DNA of 64,000 nucleotides, taken from Nostoc sp. NOS(2021) (GTDB lineage Bacteria; Cyanobacteriota; Cyanobacteriia; Cyanobacteriales; Nostocaceae). The position numbers and the translations under genes are program-made. Numbering within the stretch: position 1 is the stretch's first letter; each line of letters starts with the position of its first letter. This document shows positions 1 to 9,537 of the stretch, piece after piece. Where the stretch lies: positions 1 through 64,000 of the forward strand of contig NZ_JABXKM010000130.1 in the NCBI RefSeq assembly GCF_017115025.1, written 5' to 3'. The notes beneath the pieces were generated by a model. That model saw only the letters and a program-made list of their open reading frames with translations, was not told the DNA's origin and made no database searches.

Positions 1-80
1 TGCAAGAGGTGTATTGTAGAGAGGTTGCAATTGCAACGTCTCCACCAAAAGATTTGTCCGATTCATTAATTGAATCGGTA

Positions 81-1031
81 TTAGTATCCAGCTTGTTTGT
101 CTACGACATTCCGCAAGGGTTTACCAGTTTGGTAGCGTTTAAGATTGTCAATAAACAGTTGTGCTATGCGCTCTCTCAGCCGTGGTGACAGGGCTGAACA
201 ATGGGGTGTGATAAAGGCGTTTGGCAACGACCATAAGGGACTTTCCGGCGGCAGAGGTTCGGTTGCAACCGTGTCTAATCCAGCACCCGCGATCCATCCC
301 TCACGTAGTGCAGTAAGTAATGCGGCTTCATCTACTATTGCACCACGAGCGATGTTAATTAAGTAAGCAGATTGACGCATAGAGCGCAATGCAGCTTCAT
401 CGATCAAGCCTTTAGTTTCTGGAGTTAATGGTGTAGCAATAACTACATAGTCGGCTGTTGGGAGGAGCGATCGCCACTCATCAGCACCCACAACCTTGTC
501 AAAATTCGGTAAGGGTTCAGGATGGCGGCGACTACCCCAAACTGTAACTCCAAAGGCTTTGGCACGAGATGCGATCGCTTGACCGATATTACCAGTGCCG
601 AGAATTAATAAAGTCGCGTCTGCCAACTCTTCGAGAAACACTCCTCTTACCCAAGTGTGTTCATCCTGCAAAGTTTGCAATTTCCGCAGATTCTTGGCGT
701 GATAGAGCATGAATGCCAGTACAAATTCTGAAATTGGAATTGCATGAACTCCTGCGCCATTAGTGAGGATAATGTCCTTTTGCAAAAAATTTGGTGTGAG
801 GATGTGATTCACGCCAGCACTCGGTGACTGTTGCCAACGCAGCGCGGGTGCTGCTGTCAACACTTTGTCAAGGGTAGAGGTTTTCAGGTAAAATCCGTTG
901 ACATAAACTTCTGCATCACTGACATCACCATCGAGATTACCTTCACTATCCACCTCCACAACATCTATATCAGATGGTAGGTGTGGCTCAATATCAGCAA
1001 TCAGATGATCGGGTAAAATTAGTTTCACCAT
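81..1031 (-). CDS. D-2-hydroxyacid dehydrogenase, copy 1
   Basis: A 316-residue NAD(P)-dependent D-isomer-specific 2-hydroxyacid dehydrogenase, expected to interconvert a 2-keto acid and its D-2-hydroxy acid in the cytoplasm. The Rossmann nucleotide-binding motif GTGNIG lies at residues 145-150. The family's catalytic trio is visible as Arg229 (in NIARGAIVDE), Glu258 (in ATEPLPP) and His277 (in ITPHCS). Length is normal for the glyoxylate/hydroxypyruvate reductase branch. ATG is preceded by GGGAGT. The gene lies downstream of a close paralogue on the same strand, so it is probably a tandem duplicate. The substrate cannot be told from sequence. Confidence 0.9.
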   Translation of the reverse strand: MVKLILPDHLIADIEPHLPSDIDVVEVDSEGNLDGDVSDAEVYVNGFYLKTSTLDKVLTAAPALRWQQSPSAGVNHILTPNFLQKDIILTNGAGVHAIPISEFVLAFMLYHAKNLRKLQTLQDEHTWVRGVFLEELADATLLILGTGNIGQAIASRAKAFGVTVWGSRRHPEPLPNFDKVVGADEWRSLLPTADYVVIATPLTPETKGLIDEAALRSMRQSAYLINIARGAIVDEAALLTALREGWIAGAGLDTVATEPLPPESPLWSLPNAFITPHCSALSPRLRERIAQLFIDNLKRYQTGKPLRNVVDKQAGY

Positions 1032-1146
1032 TTGCTACTCCCTGATTCCATTTTGGATTTTGGACTTCGGCGTGAGCGCTCAGTCGAACGCTTTTGGATT
1101 TTGCAAACCAAGGCGCAGCACCCCTTCATTTTGAATTACGAATTAC

Positions 1147-2094
1147 TTAGTATCCTGCTTTCTTGTCTACTACATTTCGTAACGGCTGACCAGCTTGGTA
1201 ACGCTTCAGATTGTCTATAAATAGTGCTATTGAACGCTGTTTACTTTTTGGTGAATGACCGGAAGTATGAGGTGTGATAAAGATATTAGGAAGTGACCAC
1301 AAAGGACTTTCTGGTGGTAACGGTTCTGAATTAACTGTGTCTAATGCTGCACCTGCAATCCAACCTTCAGTGAGCGCTTTGATTAATGCCGATTCATCGA
1401 CTACGCCACCGCGAGCAATATTAATTAGGTAGGCATGTTTGGGGAGCGATCGCAATACAGATTCATCAATAAATTCTTTGGTTTCTGGAGTTAGTGGTGT
1501 CGCAATAACGACATAATCAACCCCTGGCAAGAGCGATCGCCATTCATCAACACCCACTACTTTATCAAAATTTGGTAGCTCTTGGGGATGACGGCGACTG
1601 CCAATAATTCTAAAGCCGAAGGGTTTAGCACGGGCGGCGATTTCTTGACCAATACCACCAGCGCCAATAATTAGCAAGGTCGCATCTGTCAACTCTTGGA
1701 TGGCAAAGCCTCTTTTCCAGTGACGTTCTGCTTGTAAAGCATATAATTCCTGTAGGTGTTTGGCATGAGCCAGTATATAAGTGATCACAAATTCTGCGAT
1801 CGGAATTCCATGCACTCCGGCCCCATTTGTGAGGATAATATCTCTTTTCAAATAAGTTGGTGTCAGAATGTGATTCACCCCTGCATTGGGTGCATGATGC
1901 CAACGCAGTGCAGGTGCTGCTTCTATTATTTTATGCAGCGTCGGACTTCTGGATAAAAACCAACTGAAATAAACTTCAGCATCGCTAGCATCCCCGTCTA
2001 AATTTCCTTCAACATCTACGCTGACAACCTCTGTATCAGGCGGTAGATGAGGCTCAATATCAGCAATGAGATCAAGCGGTAATATCAGTTTCAT
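1147..2094 (-). CDS. D-2-hydroxyacid dehydrogenase, copy 2
   Basis: A 315-residue paralogue of the neighbouring gene, similar along its whole length. The dinucleotide motif is GAGGIG, and the catalytic segments NIARGGVVDE, NSEPLPP and ITPHTSG are all kept, so both copies look active. Divergence is spread along the protein, with some concentration at the substrate-facing N-terminal part (for example FSWFLSRS against VNGFYLKT), which allows different substrate preference. ATG follows AAGAGGT. The 115-bp spacer between the copies carries degenerate dispersed repeats but no obvious terminator, so co-transcription is possible. Function is inferred from the family only. Confidence 0.9.
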   Translation of the reverse strand: MKLILPLDLIADIEPHLPPDTEVVSVDVEGNLDGDASDAEVYFSWFLSRSPTLHKIIEAAPALRWHHAPNAGVNHILTPTYLKRDIILTNGAGVHGIPIAEFVITYILAHAKHLQELYALQAERHWKRGFAIQELTDATLLIIGAGGIGQEIAARAKPFGFRIIGSRRHPQELPNFDKVVGVDEWRSLLPGVDYVVIATPLTPETKEFIDESVLRSLPKHAYLINIARGGVVDESALIKALTEGWIAGAALDTVNSEPLPPESPLWSLPNIFITPHTSGHSPKSKQRSIALFIDNLKRYQAGQPLRNVVDKKAGY

Positions 2095-2216
2095 GGTAGA
2101 TTACCTCTTCTTTCTTTACAGGGCTATCTTTGGAAATTGTCTCTGTTTGATCAAAAAATTAAGTGCCATTTTTTTCTTGACATAAATTATGATATTTAGT
2201 AAGAATTCATCTCTTT

Positions 2217-2720
2217 TTATTTAATCTGTAAACACATCAACTCCAGATCAAAATATTGATTATTAAATTTATACGCCATTTTCTCTATTCCATATATTTG
2301 AAAGCCCAATGATAAATAAAGTTGTTTTGCTAAGAAATTACTTTTAACAATATCAAGTAATAATATTTCTACCTCGTTAATAGCTTTTGCTCTTTCAATT
2401 AATTCATTTAGTAATAATTTACCTATACCTTTTCCTCGATATTCTTGTTGAACATACATACTACTGATATATGCTTTATGCCTGAGTTTTATTCTTGATT
2501 CTTGCTGAAATGCGACTATTCCAATTAACTCTTTATCCTCAGAGCAGCCCAAAATAAAGTTATTGTTATCTACTGGTATTCTATCCCGAAATTGTTCTAT
2601 CGTCTTAATTCCTTCTTCATGATACGTTGTGCCAAATGAATCTGGATTTTTATATAAAGCTTCTAATCTGATCTGTCTATAATCTTCTGCATCATACTTT
2701 GTTAATTTTCTAATTATCAT
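2217..2720 (-). CDS. GNAT-family N-acetyltransferase
   Basis: About 167 residues with a GNAT fold, transferring an acyl group from acetyl-CoA to an amine. The CoA-binding signature is visible as QEYRGKGIGKLLL, preceded by the beta-strand segment AYISSMYV and followed by LGFQIYGIEKMAYK, the usual C-terminal strand. I place the start at MIIRKLTKYD (ATG at 2720). An in-frame ATG at 2762 would add 14 hydrophobic AT-rich residues not typical of the family. The gene is distinctly AT-rich compared with its neighbours. The substrate is unknown; the small-molecule or protein N-terminal (RimI-like) branches are possible. Confidence 0.75.
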   Translation of the reverse strand: MIIRKLTKYDAEDYRQIRLEALYKNPDSFGTTYHEEGIKTIEQFRDRIPVDNNNFILGCSEDKELIGIVAFQQESRIKLRHKAYISSMYVQQEYRGKGIGKLLLNELIERAKAINEVEILLLDIVKSNFLAKQLYLSLGFQIYGIEKMAYKFNNQYFDLELMCLQIK

Positions 2721-2987
2721 TAGATTAAATATAAATAATAGATATTTATTGTTTATTTTCAATAAAGCGATATAAATTAATAATTATTATGTTCTAGTTT
2801 ATCTAGGTCATGAATATAGAAAAAATCACCCAGAGCCGCAGAGGGGAGAGTTAAGAGGTATTTTGAGTGTTCATAAAAAATTTCCGATTGCTATAGCTGC
2901 TTTTTCAGAGTAAGTTTTAATCTCGAAGTAGCCTATTTACCGCAGCTACCTCAAGCATTATGTTAATTAACTAACAAAAGCTAAATC

Positions 2988-3758
2988 TCAACTACTTAAC
3001 TGCAACAATTGGTTATTTGCCTGACTACCTTCATTGCTCATTACTCTCTGAAGAACTGCTTCTCTGATATTGATAAACACTTCGCTACTTCTATCTCGCG
3101 GGCGTGAAAGTCTCACAGGTAGATCGAGAGAAATCTGTCCTTCTTCAATCACTATCACTCGGTCTGCCAACGCCACAGCCTCTTCCACATCATGAGTAAC
3201 CAAAAACGCAGTAAATCTCCGCTCTTGCCACAAATTCTCAATCAAGTGCTGCATCTCTAGGCGAGTTAGAGCATCCAATGCTCCCAAAGGTTCATCTAGC
3301 AACAACAAACGCGGCTGACTGACTAATGCTCTAGCCAATGACACCCGTTGCCGTTGTCCACCAGATAAAACATATGGCCACTCATCAGCCCGATCTTTAA
3401 GTCCGACTTTATCGAGTGCCCACAAAGCTTTTTCACGCCAATTACCTTCCAAGCCCAACCCCACGTTCTGAACAACGCGCTTCCACGGCAGCAAGCGGGG
3501 GTCTTGAAACATCACTGTTACGGAGCGGCTGAGTCTACGCAGGGGTTCTCCATTCAGTAGTATTCCGCCTGAAGTTGCTTTGTCTAATCCTGACACAAGA
3601 CGCAATAAAGTACTCTTACCGCAACCACTACGTCCGACAATAGCGACAAATTCACCTGCTTCAACTTCTAAATTCAGCGACTTTAAAACAGTTTTCTTGC
3701 CAAAAGTCTTCGTCAAATCCAAAATACTTAGTTGTGTACCTTGTACATTAGAACTCAC
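2988..3758 (-). CDS. ssuB: Aliphatic sulfonate ABC transporter ATP-binding protein
   Basis: The ATPase of a nitrate/sulfonate/taurine-type ABC importer, about 256 residues. Walker A is GRSGCGKST (about residues 42-50), the Q-loop is FQDPR, the signature is LSGGQRQR (about 131-138), Walker B is LLLLDEP (about 151) and the switch histidine follows in [17 protein letters not shown] is characteristic of the SsuB/TauB/NrtD group. GTG at 3758 is chosen because AAGGAGG lies eight bases upstream; a TTG at 3764 is too close to it. It is the last gene of ssuD-ssuC-ssuB, and it probably serves several binding proteins encoded further along the window. Confidence 0.9.
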   Translation of the reverse strand: MSSNVQGTQLSILDLTKTFGKKTVLKSLNLEVEAGEFVAIVGRSGCGKSTLLRLVSGLDKATSGGILLNGEPLRRLSRSVTVMFQDPRLLPWKRVVQNVGLGLEGNWREKALWALDKVGLKDRADEWPYVLSGGQRQRVSLARALVSQPRLLLLDEPLGALDALTRLEMQHLIENLWQERRFTAFLVTHDVEEAVALADRVIVIEEGQISLDLPVRLSRPRDRSSEVFINIREAVLQRVMSNEGSQANNQLLQLSS

Positions 3759-3897
3759 TTGCAAAACCTCCTTTTTTAGAACAATCGGGATTTAATTATT
3801 TGATGAAACATTGAAGAAAGCAAATCACACTCAAAATGAATATAAGTCAAAAGTTAAAATCAAGAATTTGAACTTTTGACTTTGATAACGTTGGCAT

Positions 3898-4725
3898 TTA
3901 TGACCTTTGATAATTGGGGTTCCAAGCCAAGAATTTTGTTTCTAATCCTCTGGCAACAGCATCTGCTAATTTACCCAGCAATGCATAGATCACAATACTC
4001 AAGACCACAACATCAGTTTGCATAAACTCACGGGCATTCATTGCCATATAACCAAGTCCAGAATCTGCCGCGATCGTTTCTGCCACAATTAGTGTCAGCC
4101 ACATAATCCCCAAAGAAAAACGGACACCAACGAGAATCGAAGATAAAGCTCCTGGAAAAATGATTTGCCATAATAGCTGTGGTGTTTTCAATCCATAGAC
4201 TTTTCCCATCTCAATCAGTCCAGGATCAACACTGCGGATGCCATGAAATGTATTGAGATATAACGGGAAAAATACCCCCATCGACACTAAAAATAATCTG
4301 GCTTGATCACCAATACCAAACCAGAGAATCACCAGCGGAATTAATGCCAAATTAGGGATAGTGCGGAGCATTTGCAGGGAACTATCTAATAACTTTTCTG
4401 CTAAATGGGAAAAACCATTGAGCAATCCCAAGCCGAACCCAATGCTGCCACCAACTATAAAACCAGATATCGCCCGCCCAGCACTAATTCCTATATTTTG
4501 AAACAGTTCTCCAGTTGAGCCTAGTTTAATTGCTGTAGCAATTACGCCACTAGGGGCTGGTAAAATTCTGGTTGAAAGTAGACCAGTTCTGGAAGAAAGT
4601 TCCCAAAGAACTAATACCGTAACAGGCACAATCCAAGGAACTATTTTCTGGAGTTGCGGGTTGTCTAACACCTCGCTCAAAGATATATTGTTGTTGGTTT
4701 TGGTGTGTTTAAAGGTAATAGTCAC
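3898..4725 (-). CDS. ssuC: Aliphatic sulfonate ABC transporter permease
   Basis: An inner-membrane permease of the SsuC/TauC family, about 275 residues with six or so hydrophobic segments. The cytoplasmic EAA-type loop that contacts the ATPase is visible as EMGKVYGLKTPQLLWQIIFPGALSSI in two stretches around residues 180-205. The motif PAPSGVIATAI near the N-terminus is typical of sulfonate/nitrate permeases. I favour GTG at 4725, with GGAG nine bases upstream. A TTG start at 4746 is open but falls inside a TCAAAAT heptamer repeat. The gene lies between ssuD and ssuB on the same strand; spacers of 102 and 139 bp contain repeat sequence, so the operon has been loosened by insertions. Confidence 0.88.
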   Translation of the reverse strand: MTITFKHTKTNNNISLSEVLDNPQLQKIVPWIVPVTVLVLWELSSRTGLLSTRILPAPSGVIATAIKLGSTGELFQNIGISAGRAISGFIVGGSIGFGLGLLNGFSHLAEKLLDSSLQMLRTIPNLALIPLVILWFGIGDQARLFLVSMGVFFPLYLNTFHGIRSVDPGLIEMGKVYGLKTPQLLWQIIFPGALSSILVGVRFSLGIMWLTLIVAETIAADSGLGYMAMNAREFMQTDVVVLSIVIYALLGKLADAVARGLETKFLAWNPNYQRS

Positions 4726-4740
4726 GTCGCTTCGCTCCGA

Positions 4741-4778
4741 ATTCAAAATTCAAAATTCAAAATTCAAAATTCAAAATT
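4741..4778. repeat. TCAAAAT heptamer tandem repeat (STRR)
   Basis: About five head-to-tail heptamers of the type attcaaa in the ssuD-ssuC spacer. The same short tandem repeat type recurs near 13155, 18098, 18964, 21477, 39270-39340, 45145 and 45741, and inside the tamB-like gene near 55713. Confidence 0.9.
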
Positions 4779-4827
4779 AACAATCCCCAAAAATAAATTT
4801 ACGGGCTTGTATCCTTTTCTGTTTCGG

Positions 4828-5976
4828 TCATGAAGCACTCGTTAATTGTTTAGCAAATTTTTCATTGGTGACGATTTCACCAACAGGACTCAAGACTGGT
4901 AGTGTTAAAGGTGCAGGTTCGCTCTGCAAAGGTAGGCGTGGAAATAATAATTCAGCAGTGCGATACGCTTCTTCTAAATGGGGATATCCAGAGAAAACGA
5001 AAGTTTCTACGCCCAAATTGCGATATTCCAGCATCCTAGCGGCAACGGTGTCGGGATCTCCAACTAAGGCCGTACCAGCACCACCCCGCACCAATCCAAT
5101 TCCTGTCCACAGGTTGGGGCTAATTTCTAGGGTTTTTCGACTACCACTATGTAGTTGACTCATGCGCTGCTGTCCTTCAGAATCAGAACTAGCCAAGTCT
5201 TTCTGAGCTTTTGCGATCGCATCCTCATCCACATACTTAATTAGCTCATTGGCAGCATCCCAAGCCGCAGATTCGGTTTCTCGCACAATTACATGCAAGC
5301 GAATCCCAAAACGGATTGTTCTGCCTTGTTCAGCCGCCAACCTTCGGACTTCGGCAATCTTTTGCGCCACTTGTTGTGGAGGTTCGCCCCAAGTCAGATA
5401 AACATCAATGTGTTTAGCAGCAACTCGCTTGGCAGCAGCAGATGAGCCACCAAACCACAAGGGTGGATAGGGTTTTTGAACTGGTGGGAATAAGAGCTTA
5501 CCGCCTTTGATATCGAGGTAGTTTCCTTTAAAATCGACTGTTTCCCCACTGACGATACCCCGCCAAACTGTAAGAAATTCATCGGTTAAATCATAGCGAT
5601 CGTCATGACTAAGATGTAAGCCATCCCCAGCGAGTTGCACCGGATCGCCACCTGTTACCACATTAATCAACAATCTTCCTTTAGAAATCCGGTCAAATGT
5701 TGCTGCCATCCGTGCAGCAGCACCTGGGGAAGTAATTCCTGGACGAATTGCCACGAGAAATTTCATCTGCTTGGTGACAGAGATGAAAGCAGCAGCGGTA
5801 ATCCAAGCATCTTCACAAGAACTCCCTGTGGGTAACAATGCGCCTGTGTAGCCCAAATTATCTACAGCTTGGGCAATTTGCTGCAAATAATCAGGTGTGA
5901 CAACACGAGAGCCAATATCTGTGCCTAAATAGCGTCCGTCATGAGATCCAGTAGGAATAAACCAAAGAATTTGCAT
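4828..5976 (-). CDS. ssuD: FMNH2-dependent alkanesulfonate monooxygenase
   Basis: A 382-residue flavin-dependent monooxygenase of the bacterial luciferase-like fold, expected to cleave the C-S bond of alkanesulfonates with FMNH2 and O2, releasing sulfite and an aldehyde. The start [18 protein letters not shown] and the internal segments [23 protein letters not shown] and [14 protein letters not shown] are characteristic of SsuD. Length matches the family. It heads the minus-strand ssuD-ssuC-ssuB run. No gene for the NADPH:FMN reductase partner (SsuE) is visible in the window. A 102-bp degenerate copy of an internal part of this gene lies about 1 kb upstream. Confidence 0.93.
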   Translation of the reverse strand: MQILWFIPTGSHDGRYLGTDIGSRVVTPDYLQQIAQAVDNLGYTGALLPTGSSCEDAWITAAAFISVTKQMKFLVAIRPGITSPGAAARMAATFDRISKGRLLINVVTGGDPVQLAGDGLHLSHDDRYDLTDEFLTVWRGIVSGETVDFKGNYLDIKGGKLLFPPVQKPYPPLWFGGSSAAAKRVAAKHIDVYLTWGEPPQQVAQKIAEVRRLAAEQGRTIRFGIRLHVIVRETESAAWDAANELIKYVDEDAIAKAQKDLASSDSEGQQRMSQLHSGSRKTLEISPNLWTGIGLVRGGAGTALVGDPDTVAARMLEYRNLGVETFVFSGYPHLEEAYRTAELLFPRLPLQSEPAPLTLPVLSPVGEIVTNEKFAKQLTSAS

Positions 5977-6320
5977 ATTTGCCAGGGTATAAGGGCCAGA
6001 TAATACGTTAAATCGACCGAATTGCCGTAGTTTATAGTCAGTATTTTACAGGAAATTATTTAAAAAACGAGTATAGATTAACGATTCATAAAGAATAACT
6101 GTCCACAAAATTGACTTGCTCGCGGATAATTCTATTAATCATGACACTTTTCCTGCAACAATGGCTGTCGTGAAGAATACAAGTTTTGTGTTAATTACCC
6201 ACACTTTTGCGACTCCGAGGTGTGAGTTCCCTGTTTGACAGGAGGCAGAGCCTCCCACAAGAGCATTACAGGGCAGAGCCTTGTAACGAGAGATAATGCA
6301 CATTTGGTTATATCTGTCAA
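5977..6320. other. Upstream region of ssuD, no gene
   Basis: An AT-rich stretch that must carry the ssuD promoter, followed near 6229-6295 by a dispersed GC-rich repeat (GACAGGAGGCAGAGCCTCCC and GGGCAGAGCCTTGTAACGAG) of the kind scattered through Nostoc genomes. I see no coding sequence and cannot place a promoter with confidence. Confidence 0.5.
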
Positions 6321-6331
6321 TGCGTAAGTCC
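6321..6331. repeat. Solo end of a GGACTTACGCA-type element
   Basis: The sequence tgcgtaagtcc matches the terminal inverted repeat of the complete element at 9153-9243. It stands ten bases before the duplicated ssuD fragment, so it may mark a rearrangement junction. Confidence 0.45.
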
Positions 6332-6340
6332 TAAATTATA

Positions 6341-6442
6341 TGCAAACGAATCCCAAAACGTACTGTTGTGCATTGTTCAGCAGCTAATTTTCGGACTTCG
6401 ACAATCTTTTGTGCTACTTACTGTGGAGGTTTGCCCCAAGTC
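6341..6442 (-). pseudogene. Degenerate ssuD internal fragment
   Basis: This 102-bp segment aligns without gaps to positions 5294-5395 inside ssuD, with roughly 20 substitutions. Shared blocks include GAATCCCAAAACG, TTCGGACTTCG and GCCCCAAGTC. It covers the codons for about residues 195-228 of SsuD. One substitution turns the Gln codon of the QQV segment into a stop (TTGTTG to TTACTG on the plus strand), and nothing of ssuD remains on either side. It is a non-functional relic of a duplicated or older ssuD copy. Confidence 0.85.
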
Positions 6443-6504
6443 TGGCTATTTGCGGCTATTGCCTACGGCACGCTACGCGATCGCAGTTGGTTGAGTTAAC
6501 TCAT

Positions 6505-6620
6505 CCCCCGGCTTCAAGCCGGGGGGAAATCGAAGTCATTAGTCATTAGTACCAATGACTAATGACTAATGACTTTGGAGGCGGGCGGCTATTCCTCCCA
6601 CCCCTTGAAGAGATGGGATT
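6505..6620. repeat. Cluster of three hairpins, possible IS200/IS605 end relics
   Basis: Three inverted repeats follow each other: 6505-6525 (ccccc-ggcttcaagcc-ggggg), 6535-6573 (gtcattagtcattagt against actaatgactaatgac), and an imperfect one about 6581-6629 (gcgggcggctattcctccc against gggattcccgcc). On the minus strand the first and third resemble the hairpin-plus-GGAGG right ends of cyanobacterial IS200/IS605 elements. The middle one is built of CTAATGA heptamers. The IS assignment is inference; no transposase gene is adjacent. Confidence 0.4.
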
Positions 6621-6629
6621 CCCGCCGAT

Positions 6630-7245
6630 TTTCGTTGATTTAGAAGAATTTTGACATATTTTCCTCTCATGGGAAAATACTGGGTCTTGCATTGTAGCAA
6701 GCTCTATGCAAAGATAATTCTACCAAAAGTACGGTAACTCTATCGACTTATCGGCTTTAACTAACAATTGATGCTGTCAAAATATAGCTGATTACAAATT
6801 AGTGTTTTCAGCTAATGTTAATTGGCAAATAATAACTTGAATCCAAATCAAGCTTTAGTCAATGTCAGTAGCCATTGATGGACTTTGTACAGCATAACCA
6901 ATAAAAACGGTATTAGCATGTCTCAGAAGTATCATTTCACATAGAGTGTGCTTTATTTTCCCTTAAAATAAACGAAGCCTTTGGCAATGCAATGATTGTC
7001 TCATCCAAGACGTTTATAGTATCTTTTCAAGCGTCAGAATTCCTAATTTCCTGCGACTTTTGGATTGGACATTCAACTGCTTAGTATTGGTTTCGATATA
7101 TATCGGAGATTTGCACTTTTCTCATCAGTAAAACCTTTGCTAAGTCTATTAGCTAATGGTTTTGCAGAAACATTGCATCAAGGATTTCTGCTGGTTTATT
7201 TGTCCAATTTAGAGTTAGGTTATTCATTTTTAAGGTTGAGGATTA
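6630..7245. other. AT-rich upstream region of the porin gene
   Basis: No convincing gene. The region must hold the promoter of the porin gene. A short open frame at 7065-7271 has no recognisable domain and overlaps the porin start. Confidence 0.5.
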
Positions 7246-9060
7246 ATGTCAAATTTTCGCTGGAATTATAGATGCATACTGTTCCTGCTTTCGTTGCTAG
7301 ATATTCTAACTATCCTGGTTTGTTATCCAGCTAAAAGTCAGGCTGAACTGCCGAAATCTAACGCATCTACTGCTGAAGTAGAAGTTAAAAAACCTCCAGA
7401 AGCAGTTGTCAATCAAACAGTAGAAACTTCAATTGCACCGTTAAGTAGTGAAAAGGCTACAAATAATATTACGGGAGCAGTGACACCTGTCTCGCAATTG
7501 TTGGAAATTGCACCGCGAACTAGGAAAAAAGCTACAAATAATGTAGCAGGGCAAGTGACATCCGTCTCACAACTGTCAGATATTAAGCCGACAGATTGGG
7601 CATTTCAAGCATTACAGTCTCTAATTGAGCGCTACGGTGTAATTGCTGGATATACAGATAGCACATTTAAAGGGAATCGTGCCCTAACGCGCTATGAATT
7701 TGCAGCTGGTTTGAATGCAGCTTTAGATCGCCTCAATGAACTAATAGCGACTTCAACGACAGATTTAGTCAAACGGGAAGATTTGGATACCATCAAAAAA
7801 CTACAAGAACAATTTTCTCCAGAACTTGCTCAATTTCGGAGACGCTTAGATACCTTGGAGACGCGAACTGCGAAGTTAGAAGCAACTCAGTTTACGACCA
7901 CAACCAAACTTATAGGCCGAGGACAGATTGTTATTGGCTCAGTTCTGGAGGGCAATAATGTCCTCACCAAGAAACCAGCAGCTCACAATATCACACTTCA
8001 AGGCTCAACTTCTTTGCGGTTAAATACCAGTTTTAACGGTAAAGATTCACTAGGTATAACACTAGGAGGTGGAAATATTGAATCATTGGGACAAACAAGA
8101 GCTGGTTTATTGGGAACTTTTGAGGGGAGAACTGCTGATAATTCCAGTATTACTTTTGCACGCAATCAGATTCTTCTCAGTGGTGTTCGCTATCGCTTTC
8201 TACCTTATCCAAATACTCAAGTCAACATTTATGCCTTGTCTGATGGAGCTAGTGAGATAGGTCTTTCTGGCCCCATTAACCCATATTTTGAATCGTCTTC
8301 TGCGACTGGTGCTAATGGGATTTCACGATTTTCACGGCGGTCTTTGGTCTATAACTATGGAGATAGCGGTCCCGGAATTGCCATACTCCAAGGATTAGGC
8401 AAACAGGTTCAATTCGGGATAGCGTACAGCGCACCAAACGGTAATAATCCCACACCTAATAATGGCTTATTTACAGGCAGGTATTTAGCTTTGGCACAGT
8501 TAATATACTACTCCTCTAATAGGAATTTTCGGGTGGCGGCAACTTACGTCAATACTTATAGTCCGGCGAACACCCGAGGTCTAAGCGGAACAAACTTCGG
8601 CCCAGCAGTCGGGAGTAACCTGGTAAACAGCACCGTGGCTGGTGCGGGAACTGTAGCCAATCTTTATGGTCTACAGGCGTTCTATCAAATTAATCCCAAG
8701 TTGGCAATCAATGGGTGGGTAAGTTATGGAGCACACCGCTATTTAGGACACGGAGATGGCGAAGCTATGGATTGGGCGGTAGGACTGGCATTCCCGGATC
8801 TTTTTAGTGAAGGTGCTTTAGGGGGGTTTTTAGTTGGTATGGAGCCGAAAATCATCAGTCTCACTAAGGGTGTAAATTTGGGAGCAGGTGCAGGACAAGC
8901 AGATAAAGATACCTCCCTGCACGTTGAGGCATTTTACCAATATAAAATCGGGGATAATATTGAGGTTACGCCGGGTTTAATCTGGATTACTGCACCGGAC
9001 TCTGATGTTAGCAATCCTGATAGTTTATTTGCTTGGGTTCGTACTGTCTTTAGGTTTTAA
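7246..9060 (+). CDS. SLH-domain outer-membrane porin (OprB / iron-uptake-porin type)
   Basis: A 604-residue outer-membrane channel of the cyanobacterial type. The N-terminal hydrophobic stretch (about residues 9-27, ending near AKSQA) looks like a signal peptide. An S-layer homology domain follows (about 108-165, DIKPTDWAFQALQSLIERYG and LTRYEFAAGLNAALD), then a coiled-coil linker (about 165-215), then a long OprB-like beta-barrel ending in the aromatic motif WVRTVFRF. Before the SLH domain there is a small internal duplication: ATNNITGAVTPVSQLLEI (71-88) and ATNNVAGQVTSVSQLSDI (96-113). ATG follows TTGAGGATTA. Between ssuDCB and the plus-strand sulfur genes, it may admit organosulfur compounds to the periplasm; that role is inference. 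Confidence 0.88.
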   Translation: MSNFRWNYRCILFLLSLLDILTILVCYPAKSQAELPKSNASTAEVEVKKPPEAVVNQTVETSIAPLSSEKATNNITGAVTPVSQLLEIAPRTRKKATNNVAGQVTSVSQLSDIKPTDWAFQALQSLIERYGVIAGYTDSTFKGNRALTRYEFAAGLNAALDRLNELIATSTTDLVKREDLDTIKKLQEQFSPELAQFRRRLDTLETRTAKLEATQFTTTTKLIGRGQIVIGSVLEGNNVLTKKPAAHNITLQGSTSLRLNTSFNGKDSLGITLGGGNIESLGQTRAGLLGTFEGRTADNSSITFARNQILLSGVRYRFLPYPNTQVNIYALSDGASEIGLSGPINPYFESSSATGANGISRFSRRSLVYNYGDSGPGIAILQGLGKQVQFGIAYSAPNGNNPTPNNGLFTGRYLALAQLIYYSSNRNFRVAATYVNTYSPANTRGLSGTNFGPAVGSNLVNSTVAGAGTVANLYGLQAFYQINPKLAINGWVSYGAHRYLGHGDGEAMDWAVGLAFPDLFSEGALGGFLVGMEPKIISLTKGVNLGAGAGQADKDTSLHVEAFYQYKIGDNIEVTPGLIWITAPDSDVSNPDSLFAWVRTVFRF

Positions 9061-9152
9061 CCTGTAAAAACTAGTCGTCTGTGTCATTAATCTGAGAGGT
9101 TCGTAGTCAGTTAGCGCGGGAACAGGGGGTTTCCACGCCAGTTGCTTCAATC
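9061..9152. repeat. Dispersed GC-rich repeat downstream of the porin
   Basis: The part TTAGCGCGGGAACAGGGGGT through CCACGCCAGTTGCTTC resembles the repeat near 45600 (GGGGGAAACCACGCCAGATG). No gene is present. Confidence 0.4.
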
Positions 9153-9243
9153 GGACTTACGCAAAACTACACGCTAGTAGGGGCAATTCATGAATTGCCC
9201 CTAAGAAGAAAATCAGGATTTCGGCTATTGTTTGCGTAAGTCC
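9153..9243. mobile_element. 91-bp MITE-like element with ggacttacgcaaa ends
   Basis: Perfect 13-bp terminal inverted repeats (ggacttacgcaaa at 9153-9165, tttgcgtaagtcc at 9231-9243) enclose a perfect 24-bp palindrome at 9179-9202 (aggggcaattc/gaattgcccct). There is no coding capacity. Size and structure fit a non-autonomous miniature inverted-repeat element. One matching solo end lies at 6321. Confidence 0.8.
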
Positions 9244-9537
9244 TGTTCAAATCGGCACAAAATCACAAAATACTGTAAAAAGCAAGTCTCTTTGGAGAGA
9301 TCATGAAGGTTATTTTACATAAATTTACGTTTGAATTTGTTTGCTGAAATGCTTGCTTTTTGTCGAAAACTGTGAAAAGCTTTGTGTTATGTTAGAAACT
9401 ACGGTTTATCTATCAAGATAAAGTATTTCCTTGTTGTATGCCAATCTGGCAATCTGTCTTAAGGAGCCACAATTTGAGGCTACTAGTAAGCCGTCAAGTA
9501 GATAGGCAAACAGGTTTCTAAATATTATTTTGCAGCA
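9244..9537. other. Upstream region of the flavoprotein operon
   Basis: Probably carries the operon promoter. AAGGAG at 9461-9466 is not followed by a start codon at useful spacing. No gene was seen. Confidence 0.4.

Noticed and set aside
7065-7271. 68-codon frame upstream of the porin
   Set aside because: No domain, no ribosome site, and it overlaps the well-supported porin start.
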